Origin: Lachnospiraceae bacterium
Lineage (GTDB): Bacteria; Bacillota_A; Clostridia; Lachnospirales; Lachnospiraceae
Assembly: GCA_017613055.1 (NCBI GenBank)
Contig: JAGAES010000105.1
Coordinates: forward strand, 1 to 21,125
Direction: 5' to 3'
Length of the DNA stretch: 21,125 bases
Shown: piece by piece, positions 7,612 through 14,052 of the stretch
Position numbering within the stretch: the first letter of the stretch is position 1
How the letters are laid out: each line of letters begins with the position of its first letter
Notes under the pieces: model-generated
The model's input: only the letters and a program-made list of their open reading frames with translations
The model's database searches: none
Told to the model about the DNA's origin: nothing
Program-made: the position numbers and the translations under genes

Positions 7612-8514
7612 TCAATCATCCGGTTTCTTGCCGGTTCCGCCGCAGGCAGGACACTTCTTGGTGCCGTGGCACTGCTCGCATTCACATCTGCCGGCGCCGT
7701 TACAATCCGGGCAGATCTCGCCGTTGCCTTCCTTACCGGTTCCGTTGCAGCGCATGCACTCAACAACTCCGGTGGCGTCACAGCGCTCGCAGTCGCCGGT
7801 TCCACAGCATACCGAGCAGCCTTCGTCCGGCTTTCTCGGCTCACCGCCGGGTTCACCGCCGGGCTCTCCTCCGGGTTCACCTCCGGGTTCGCCGCCCGGT
7901 TCACCGCCCGGTTCCGGTCCCGGCGGGTTGTCGGGCTCGGGGGCAAATGCCACAGCGTTATCGATATGCACTTCCGACTGTACGTGTATTCCGGCTTCGT
8001 CCGTAACGCGCTGCACGGTTTCCTCTGCCCGCTGCATTACTTCGTCCGTCTGGGACTTCGGGCAGTTGGCATTGACAACTGTCATGTTGACGGTGCCGCC
8101 GTCTTTCAGGTAGCCGTCCTGCTCGGAAAATCTTACAATGTCCTCTACCGCGCCGTCAATGCCGCGTCCGACGATCGCACAGCGATCCTCGAGCTTCTGC
8201 GCATCCTCATTCAGCGCCTGGTAGGCGATGACTTCCTGTCCGGTCACGAACAGAAGGAAATCGGGATTGATGCTTACCTCAACCGCAAAATCATAATGCT
8301 CCGGCGCCTTGTTCTTAAGCGCGTCCTGCACCGGATCCGGGAGGGTGCTGCCGGGATTTCCGTTATCACCGGTATCGCCGCCCGGTGTGGTTGTCTGATT
8401 GACCGGCTGCTCAGTGGGAGTCTCGGTTGTAGGGGTGTTCTTCTTGCCGCACCCGGCACATACGAGAATCATCACCGCACAAAGCAGATATGTGAAAAAA
8501 CGTTTTCTACTCAT
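7612..8514 (-). CDS. Lipoprotein with RsgI-like domain, GGEP repeat and DnaJ-type zinc fingers
   Basis: A 300-residue protein. A lipoprotein-type signal ends at Cys22 (LVCAGC), followed by a Thr/Pro/Gly-rich linker (25-60). Residues about 74-190 resemble the extracellular middle domain of RsgI anti-sigma factors: VSINPDFLLFV, YQALNED, a following GID...A...I helix and GYLKDGG. Residues 201-226 are a GGEP tandem repeat. Residues 233-295 carry six CxxC motifs, most of the DnaJ form CxxCxGxG (CSVCCGTG, CERCDATG, CMRCNGTG, CPDCNGAG, CEQCHGTK, CPACGGTG), plus extra cysteines 237 and 277. There is no transmembrane helix and no sigma-binding N-terminal domain, so it is not a complete anti-sigma factor. 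ATG 8514 follows GGAGGA (8523-8528), although the frame is open further upstream. The role is unknown; extracytoplasmic metal or thiol binding is inference. Confidence 0.85.
   Translation of the reverse strand: MSRKRFFTYLLCAVMILVCAGCGKKNTPTTETPTEQPVNQTTTPGGDTGDNGNPGSTLPDPVQDALKNKAPEHYDFAVEVSINPDFLLFVTGQEVIAYQALNEDAQKLEDRCAIVGRGIDGAVEDIVRFSEQDGYLKDGGTVNMTVVNANCPKSQTDEVMQRAEETVQRVTDEAGIHVQSEVHIDNAVAFAPEPDNPPGPEPGGEPGGEPGGEPGGEPGGEPGGEPRKPDEGCSVCCGTGDCERCDATGVVECMRCNGTGKEGNGEICPDCNGAGRCECEQCHGTKKCPACGGTGKKPDD
7837..7914 (-). repeat. 12-base tandem repeat coding for GGEP units
   Basis: Six or so 12-base units in the lipoprotein gene encode GGEP in a row (residues 201-226). The third positions differ between units (GGT, GGC and GGA glycine codons), so the array is not freshly duplicated. 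Confidence 0.88.
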
Positions 8515-8548
8515 GGAAGTTCTCCTCCTTTGCCGTTTTCTTAAGGCA

Positions 8549-8578
8549 AAAGTACCATAAAATGCGGGAGTTGTGCAA
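8549..8578 (-). promoter_or_regulatory. Probable promoter of the lipoprotein gene
   Basis: On the minus strand TTGCAC (8573-8578), an 18-base spacer and TACTTT (8549-8554) preceded by TGg form an acceptable extended -10 promoter. Between it and the ribosome-binding site lies a small inverted repeat (TTTGCC / GGCAAA, 8529-8550). Confidence 0.55.
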
Positions 8579-8634
8579 GTGCCCCGCGGACACCGGCAGC
8601 ACGCACAGGGGATTTCACGGTAATAAATCGCGAA

Positions 8635-8657
8635 AAATGACAAGGGGATTGTCATTT
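8635..8657. repeat. Perfect 9-bp inverted repeat
   Basis: AAATGACAA and TTGTCATTT are exact inverted copies around a five-base GGGGA spacer. It lies between the phosphatase terminator and the lipoprotein promoter. On the minus strand it is followed by TT, so it may be a second weak terminator, or a protein-binding site. Confidence 0.6.
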
Positions 8658-8663
8658 GCAATC

Positions 8664-8688
8664 AAAAAGACCGCGCAAACGCACGGTC
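8664..8688 (-). terminator. Intrinsic terminator of the rqcH-phosphatase unit
   Basis: In minus-strand RNA GACCGTGC and GCGCGGTC pair (one G-U) around GTTT and are followed by five T. It begins 12 bases after the phosphatase stop. Confidence 0.88.
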
Positions 8689-8700
8689 TATCTTCACTTT

Positions 8701-9528
8701 TTACAGCTTTCTCCGGCTTTCTTTTCTTTTACGGAATACGGAATACTCCTTGAATCCAATCCCGCGAAGTATCACGGCGACCTCGTCGAATTTGCCGCCG
8801 ACACGCTCGGGGATGTGCGCATCCGAACCGATGGTGACGGACGTGCCGCCGAGCTCAAGGTAGCGGGACAGAAGCGCCTCGCTCGGATTCAGGGCGCCGC
8901 CGCGGGCGAGACGGGAAGTGTTAATCTCGAGGCATTTGCCGCGTTTGATTAATTCTTTCAGTATCCTGTCGGTAAGATATTCGTACTTCGCCATGTCAAT
9001 CGTTACGCCCTCAGGGACGTAGCGGAGTATGTAATCGAGATGCCCGTACGTATCAAAGCAGTCGTAGTGTGTGACGCTGTAGAGCACCGATTCAAAGTAC
9101 ATCCGGACGATGTCATCGGCACTGCGCGCGCCCCACCGTTCACGGTAATAGGGGTCAAAGTGGCCGATTACGTGCGTTGAGCCGATTACGAAATCGAACG
9201 GATACGAATTGACAAGTGCATCGCAAAGCTTTTTGTTCTCATCGCGGACATCCGGCTCGTCCCGGAGGCCGAGTTCGATGCCGATGCGCAAATCAATCGT
9301 TCCGCGGTACTTTTTCTTAAGAGCGGTCAGCGTTTCAAAGTATTGGTCCGGATCAAATACGAATTCCGTGAACCCTTTGTCATTGTGCTCCGGAAAGAAA
9401 TAGTCCATGTGGTCGGTGACGCAATACGTCTTAAGACCTTTCGCAATCGCCGCCTCAATCATGCTCTCGGGCGAAGACTTGCTGTCGGTCGAAAAGGATG
9501 TGTGCGTGTGAAAATCTGCGTTTATCAT
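8701..9528 (-). CDS. PHP-family histidinol phosphatase
   Basis: A 275-residue PHP-domain metalloenzyme. The metal ligands are in place: DFHTHT (5-10), VTDHMD (37-42), Glu85 (GIELGL), His119 (GSTHV), His163 (YGHLD) and GSDAH (234-238, Asp236 and His238). The length and these motifs fit the HisJ/HisK-type histidinol phosphatases, which remove phosphate from L-histidinol phosphate in histidine synthesis. No other his gene is nearby, so a different phosphoester is possible. ATG 9526-9528 overlaps the stop of the rqcH gene as ATGA, and GGAGG at 9536-9540 lies inside the end of rqcH, so translation is coupled. The gene ends just before a terminator. Confidence 0.85.
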   Translation of the reverse strand: MINADFHTHTSFSTDSKSSPESMIEAAIAKGLKTYCVTDHMDYFFPEHNDKGFTEFVFDPDQYFETLTALKKKYRGTIDLRIGIELGLRDEPDVRDENKKLCDALVNSYPFDFVIGSTHVIGHFDPYYRERWGARSADDIVRMYFESVLYSVTHYDCFDTYGHLDYILRYVPEGVTIDMAKYEYLTDRILKELIKRGKCLEINTSRLARGGALNPSEALLSRYLELGGTSVTIGSDAHIPERVGGKFDEVAVILRGIGFKEYSVFRKRKESRRKL

Positions 9529-11285
9529 ACGTCTGCCTCCTTCAGGGAAGGATCAATCCCCGGCGTTGCCACGAGGGAATAGTTGGTGTAGTATACGACG
9601 AATCCGGGCTTGGCCCCGTTCGGTTTCTTCACGTTCTTTCTCTGCAGGTAATCGATTTCAATCTTGCCGCCCGCATTGCGCCCGGAAGAGTAGTACGCGG
9701 CAAGGCTTCCCGCGACCGCGAAAAGGCTGTCCGGCACCTCGCGTCCGCCGGTCCGGAGCACCACATGCGAACCGGGGATTCCCTTTGCGTGGAACCACCA
9801 GTCGCCGCCGTTCGCAAGCTGGAACGTAAGCTCGTCGTTCTGGTAATTGTTCTTGCCGACGTAAAGCTCAAACCCGTCCTGCGTCACGTACTTAAACGGT
9901 TTGCTTTTCGCGAGCTTCGGTTTCTTACCGCCGCCTTCCTTATGAAACTTCAGATAGCCGCATTCCGTGAGTTCCGCCCGGATCTGACTAAGGTCGGCTT
10001 CGCTGCCGGCAAATGAGAGCGACTCCCTTACCGATTCAAGATGTCGAAGTTCCGCTTCGCTTGCCGAAAGATGCTCTCCGAGCGCCTGCGCGGTACGGCG
10101 CAGCTTCGCATAGCGGTCGAAATACCGTTTCGCATTCTCCAAGGCGGTAAGCGTCGGGTCAAGCGGAATTTTGATTTCGTTTCCGTCATAGTAGTTTGTG
10201 CAGGTGAAAGACTTCGCACCCGGTTCGGCCGAGTAACCGTAGGTCGTCAGCAGTTCGCCGTAGATCCGGTAGGTGTCCTTCTTCTCGGTATCGGAAAGCT
10301 GTTTTTGTTGCAGGTCGAGCTTCTTCGCGGTCCGCTCAATCGCATTCTGAACGGTCTTGCGAAGCTCCGCGGAACGCGAACGCATACGCGTCTGCGCGTC
10401 CTTCTCCCGGTAGAACGAGAGCACAACCTCGCTCATCGATTCGTGAGGTTCGGCCGTATATTCCGGATAATCCGTATAAATCCGGAGCGAAAACGGCGCA
10501 AATTCAACGGGCATGCCGTCCTTCCGGTACACGGTCGGGGTGTAATCCGCGTTATTGATCTTCTTTCGAAGCCACAGAAGCATATCCTTTAAAGCCGAAA
10601 GGCCGTCTTCGGACAGTCCGTCCGCGGTCACCTCGGGAGAAATCCCCGCGCGGTGGCACAGCTCGTTCGCAATCACCGGCGAGAGACCGGTGAAACTTTG
10701 ATAAAGCGCCGTACTTACCGGCGCAGGTTTCGCGGAAAGCACTTCGCGAAGGTTATCAAAGGAATCCGTCAGAACGGATAGTCTGCCCTCGGCCTTCGGA
10801 ATGAACCAGCTCCGTCCGGGCAGCACCTCGCGGACGGAACTCATGAACGACGAAACGCGCTTGATGCTGTCTAATATCGTATTCTGCTCATCGCAGAAGA
10901 TGATGTTCGAATGTTTGCCCATCAGCTCGACAATCAGGTACTTCACGCACACGTCGCCGAGTTCGTTCAGATGCTGAAGCCGGAACCTGACGACGCGCTC
11001 CAGATCCGGCTGCTCAATATCAAGAATTCTTGCATTTCCGAGATGCTTCCGCAGAAGCATGCAGAAAGCCGGAGCCGTCAGCGGTGCCGGTTTCGTGTCC
11101 GGACGCAGGCACGCAAGCGGGAGAGAAGCGTTCGAGGAAAGCTGCAGAATATAGGTTTCGTCGCTCTTCACGGTCAGTATCAGTTCGTCCGGTTCAGGCT
11201 GGCTGATTTTCGTAATCCGCCCCCCGGTAAGCCGGTCTTTCCACTCCGAAACAAGGCACGAAAGTGTAATGCCGTCAAATGCCAT
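9525..11285 (-). CDS. rqcH: RqcH / NFACT (fibronectin-binding A) family ribosome quality-control protein
   Basis: A 586-residue protein with the NFACT layout: an N-terminal domain from MAFDGITL (1-8), a long central helical part (about 300-430) and the NFACT-R domain, whose hallmark DWWFHAKGIPGSHVVLR starts near residue 494. In B. subtilis RqcH binds stalled large ribosomal subunits and directs C-terminal alanine tailing of nascent chains for degradation; older names call it fibronectin-binding protein. Where the B. subtilis protein has the Asp-Arg pair (97-98), this one reads Glu96-Arg97 (DLERVVRF), a conservative change. ATG 11285 is chosen because GGGAGG (11295-11300) lies nine bases upstream; a longer frame reaches 11327 but covers the promoter. 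It overlaps the phosphatase gene by four bases. Confidence 0.92.
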   Translation of the reverse strand: MAFDGITLSCLVSEWKDRLTGGRITKISQPEPDELILTVKSDETYILQLSSNASLPLACLRPDTKPAPLTAPAFCMLLRKHLGNARILDIEQPDLERVVRFRLQHLNELGDVCVKYLIVELMGKHSNIIFCDEQNTILDSIKRVSSFMSSVREVLPGRSWFIPKAEGRLSVLTDSFDNLREVLSAKPAPVSTALYQSFTGLSPVIANELCHRAGISPEVTADGLSEDGLSALKDMLLWLRKKINNADYTPTVYRKDGMPVEFAPFSLRIYTDYPEYTAEPHESMSEVVLSFYREKDAQTRMRSRSAELRKTVQNAIERTAKKLDLQQKQLSDTEKKDTYRIYGELLTTYGYSAEPGAKSFTCTNYYDGNEIKIPLDPTLTALENAKRYFDRYAKLRRTAQALGEHLSASEAELRHLESVRESLSFAGSEADLSQIRAELTECGYLKFHKEGGGKKPKLAKSKPFKYVTQDGFELYVGKNNYQNDELTFQLANGGDWWFHAKGIPGSHVVLRTGGREVPDSLFAVAGSLAAYYSSGRNAGGKIEIDYLQRKNVKKPNGAKPGFVVYYTNYSLVATPGIDPSLKEADV

Positions 11286-11317
11286 AGCCGCGTTCCTCCC
11301 CTCTTCAAGTTGCCCAT

Positions 11318-11326
11318 AGTATATCA
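11318..11326 (-). promoter_or_regulatory. Extended -10 promoter for rqcH
   Basis: The minus strand reads TGATATACT, an extended -10 box, about 33 bases before the rqcH start. No good -35 is visible. The wider 14-base string AAATGTGATATACT is repeated exactly before the PIG-L gene. Confidence 0.6.
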
Positions 11327-11334
11327 CATTTCGT

Positions 11335-11363
11335 TTGACATTGCTACGGAAAATCCTTATAAT
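11335..11363 (+). promoter_or_regulatory. Consensus promoter for the rhomboid-like to gerW unit
   Basis: A perfect TTGACA (11335-11340), exactly 17 bases, and a perfect TATAAT (11358-11363). This is the closest match to consensus in the window. It overlaps the divergent rqcH control region. Confidence 0.9.
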
Positions 11364-11396
11364 ATAATAGAATATCTATGGAGAAATGAACCGCTT

Positions 11397-12332
11397 ATGA
11401 TTTACCGTCTGGAAAAGAAATTCGGGAAATACGCCGTCACGAATCTGATGCGTTACATCACGGCGATGTACATCATCGGATGGATTATTTCCTATGTCAG
11501 TCCCGCATTCTATGCCGAGTGGCTGATGCTTGACATCGACAAAGTCGCGAAGGGACAGGTATGGCGGTTCTTCACCTTCCTGATTCAGCCGATTGACGCG
11601 ACAACGGGGTCTCCGGCTGACATTCTGTTCATGCTGATTTCCATCTACCTGTATTATTTCATAGGGACGATGTTAGAGAGACTGTGGGGCAGTTTCCGGT
11701 TCAATCTGTTTTATTTTTCGGGAATTCTGTTTAACATTCTTGCGGTTTTGATTATCTATTTCGGGACCTATCTGTATTACGGCGTCGGCACGTCGTTCCC
11801 GATTTCACTGGATTTTATCAATCTTTCGATGTTCCTTGCGTTCGCGGTCGAATTCGGGGAAATCAGCCTGCTTCTGTTTTTCCTGATTCCGGTCAAGGTA
11901 AAGTACATCGGAATCGTTTATGCAGTCATTGTGATTCTCCAGATTCTCGGGGAACTGTTCAGCGGAGATCCGATCGGCGTATACAGAGCCATCGCATTTT
12001 CCGTCGCAATGCTGAATTTCATCATCTTCTTTATCAATTCGCGGACCTACCGAAAGGTCGGCGTAGGCAACATGAAGCGGCGTTTCAATTATGCGGCCTC
12101 GGTGCGAAAGGGTGAGAAGGAAGCGCAGGTTGTCGGAACGAACAGCGCCGGCAAGACGGTTATCACGAGACACCGCTGCGTCGTGTGCGGACGGACCGAG
12201 CTTGACGACCCGGAGCTGGAGTTTCGTTTCTGCTCCAAATGTGAAGGTAATTACGAGTATTGCATGGACCACCTGTACACGCATGTTCACGTGGTGCGGG
12301 AACCCAAAGACAATACCGATGAGGAGAAGTAA
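11397..12332 (+). CDS. Rhomboid-like membrane protein lacking catalytic residues, with C-terminal zinc-binding tail
   Basis: A 311-residue protein with about six hydrophobic segments between residues 18 and 213. GQVWRFFTFLIQP (53-65) matches the WR-x-x-T-x-F element shared by rhomboids and derlins, and MLERLWGSFRFNLFYF (92-107) matches the rhomboid E-x-x-WGS loop. The GxSG serine motif and the paired histidine of active rhomboids are absent, so it is probably a pseudoprotease of the rhomboid superfamily. The soluble tail (261-298) has CVVC, CSKC and CMDHLYTHVH, which look like two zinc sites. The tail sits on the cytoplasmic side if the count of helices is right. The start is set by the first ATG after GGAG at 11380-11383, a long spacing of 13 bases. 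It is the first gene of a five-gene unit. Confidence 0.75.
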   Translation: MIYRLEKKFGKYAVTNLMRYITAMYIIGWIISYVSPAFYAEWLMLDIDKVAKGQVWRFFTFLIQPIDATTGSPADILFMLISIYLYYFIGTMLERLWGSFRFNLFYFSGILFNILAVLIIYFGTYLYYGVGTSFPISLDFINLSMFLAFAVEFGEISLLLFFLIPVKVKYIGIVYAVIVILQILGELFSGDPIGVYRAIAFSVAMLNFIIFFINSRTYRKVGVGNMKRRFNYAASVRKGEKEAQVVGTNSAGKTVITRHRCVVCGRTELDDPELEFRFCSKCEGNYEYCMDHLYTHVHVVREPKDNTDEEK

Positions 12333-12340
12333 TCAGTCAT

Positions 12341-13696
12341 ATGAAATCTGAGAAAAATGCAATCGCACCCCTTTGCAAGGCGTACGATTCTCTTGCGTGG
12401 ATGAACCTGACCGCGCATCTTTACAACCTTACGGAGGGGATCCGCGACGGGCAGTTCGGCATGGAAAAGACCGGGCTTTCGGCGGAACTTGACGGCATCT
12501 ACGGCCGGCTGATCACCGAGATCCGGGATTACTTAGAGCGCGGCGAGGGAGCGCGGGAGAGTGTTCTTTCTGCGGTTTCGAAACTTCGCGCTGAGGTTGT
12601 GAACCGCTCCGAGCAGGTGCAGGTTTTCACCGATTCCCTGCAGATTTACGAGTATCTTCTGAACCGGACGGAATACTCCTTCCGCGAAGAAGAGAAGCCG
12701 TTCGACGATGAAGAGGAAGCAAGAGATCTGCTCCGCATGATTTTTGCGTCGAAGGATCCGACCGAGGTTAACCTCCGGATCCAGATGATGGTTTCCCAGC
12801 TTCCGGTCCGGCTTACGAAGAAGCGTTTCTTTGATTTGATTAAGGACAGTTTTTCGATATACGGAAACTCCGACGTGGACGCCCTTCTCGGGTTCCGCTA
12901 CCGGATTCTTTCGGCAGCCGCGTTACAGGAGGAACCGAAGGAGAATGTGTTCGCGGATTACCGGAAACTGCTTGCCGCGCTTGCCGCGGCCGACGCGGAC
13001 GGAATCGATGCGGACGCCTGTACGGAGTGGCAGGAGCATATTGCGGACAGCGCCGATGCGCTTCGGACGGATGCGGACTATCTGCTTGCCGTTCAGGAAT
13101 GCATCAATGCGTTTTATACGGTCGTGCTTTTAGACCCGGACAGTGCCGATGAGCAGACGAAAGGGCTGATGCTTCCTGCGGTCGGAGCGATTGCGGAATT
13201 CGGGCTTTCGCTTCTTGCCGGACGGCAGGAGGAGCTTCGCGAGAGCGCGCTTGCACCGGCATTTGCCTATATGGAAGGAAGGCTGGAGCCTCTTTCCGAG
13301 AAGGTCCTTAAGGATGAAGCGAAGATCGACGCGTACTGTGAGCGTGAAGAAGGCTTTCGTGAGAGTGAAGAGGGACAGAGAGTGCTTCTTGCGAAGAAAC
13401 TCATGTCGACGTCCTCATTTGCCCGCCTTACCGAAGAAAGCGTCGTAATGGTTGACAGGGAACGGCTCGGGGAAGTGACCAAAGAAGTGCTTTCGGTTCT
13501 CGAAGCCGGCATGGAAGGCCGTACCAAGGCTTACAACCGTTCGATTATGGCATCGGTTCTGAAGGAGCTTCCGGTGTTTTTCAATTCCCATACCGAAGTA
13601 ATGAATTACGTGCTCCAGTCGCTTCATAACTGCAGTAACGAAGGCGAAAAGCGCGGCGCGGTGGCCATGCTTAAGAACCTGCTTCGCGGAGAGTAA
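12341..13696 (+). CDS. Hypothetical helical protein of 451 residues
   Basis: I do not recognise a family. The protein is acidic and appears almost entirely alpha-helical, with no signal peptide, membrane segment or cysteine cluster, so it is probably a soluble cytoplasmic protein. Leu/Ala/Glu-rich helices run throughout, with an alanine- and aspartate-rich stretch near residues 205-225; a helical-repeat scaffold is possible. It begins eight bases after the rhomboid-like gene, with only a distant GAGGAG (12321-12326) as ribosome-binding site, and ends four bases before the next gene. Tight packing and codon use like its neighbours support a real gene, and co-transcription with the GerW gene suggests, but does not show, a link to sporulation. 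Confidence 0.8.
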   Translation: MKSEKNAIAPLCKAYDSLAWMNLTAHLYNLTEGIRDGQFGMEKTGLSAELDGIYGRLITEIRDYLERGEGARESVLSAVSKLRAEVVNRSEQVQVFTDSLQIYEYLLNRTEYSFREEEKPFDDEEEARDLLRMIFASKDPTEVNLRIQMMVSQLPVRLTKKRFFDLIKDSFSIYGNSDVDALLGFRYRILSAAALQEEPKENVFADYRKLLAALAAADADGIDADACTEWQEHIADSADALRTDADYLLAVQECINAFYTVVLLDPDSADEQTKGLMLPAVGAIAEFGLSLLAGRQEELRESALAPAFAYMEGRLEPLSEKVLKDEAKIDAYCEREEGFRESEEGQRVLLAKKLMSTSSFARLTEESVVMVDRERLGEVTKEVLSVLEAGMEGRTKAYNRSIMASVLKELPVFFNSHTEVMNYVLQSLHNCSNEGEKRGAVAMLKNLLRGE

Positions 13697-13700
13697 AACC

Positions 13701-14018
13701 ATGATTCATGTCAGCAAACAACTGATGATTCCCGCCGGACAGGAGGAGAAGCGGAAGAAGCTTACGGCCCAGCTTAAGAAACGCAGGCCTTCGCTTCGGA
13801 CGGTTTACTGCATCATCCTGCCGACGACCGACGGAGGAATTCTCGAGGTGATTCCGCTTTATGCGCTGCCGCTTGAGGCCCGTGACCATGACATTACGGT
13901 TCTCGGCGTGAGCGAAGGGAAGAATCCGGCGCTTGAGCTCGTGGAATCGATGATCGGCGAGGTCTACCGGGAGACCGGCGGATTTGACGTCCGGGAATAC
14001 TATCTGAAAGAAGAATAA
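13701..14018 (+). CDS. Hypothetical small protein of 105 residues
   Basis: I do not recognise a family. The N-terminal third is strongly basic (KRKKLTAQLKKRRPSLR, 17-33). After it come two hydrophobic strands (TVYCIILPT and LEVIPLYALP) and an acidic helical end (NPALELVESMIGEVYRETGGF), suggesting a small alpha/beta fold. No signal peptide or metal motif is seen. The ATG is four bases after the stop of the 451-residue gene, with GGAG at 13688-13691 nine bases before it, so it is likely co-translated. Its adjacency to that unknown gene suggests that the two act together. Confidence 0.75.
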   Translation: MIHVSKQLMIPAGQEEKRKKLTAQLKKRRPSLRTVYCIILPTTDGGILEVIPLYALPLEARDHDITVLGVSEGKNPALELVESMIGEVYRETGGFDVREYYLKEE

Positions 14019-14052
14019 TTACGGCAGGGAACCGGTCCGGAAAGGAGGATAT

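Noticed and set aside
7666..8544. Open frames on the plus strand (also 7589-8113) opposite the lipoprotein, one giving Pro/Gly/Ser repeats
   Set aside because: They are the reverse reading of the GGEP repeat and zinc-finger codons. The minus-strand reading has a lipobox, ribosome-binding site and cysteine motifs.
8529..8550. TTTGCC / GGCAAA inverted repeat before the lipoprotein ribosome-binding site
   Set aside because: Six-base arms with a ten-base loop are weak, and no riboswitch-like conserved core is visible.
8515..8661. A longer start for the lipoprotein gene
   Set aside because: The extra 49 residues would precede the signal peptide and cover the promoter. The ATG at 8514 has GGAGGA at good spacing and a proper lipoprotein signal.
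10911..11396. An in-frame upstream extension of the rhomboid-like gene by about 160 codons
   Set aside because: The extension is antisense to rqcH and would put the perfect promoter at 11335-11363 inside the gene. The start at 11397 keeps the promoter outside.
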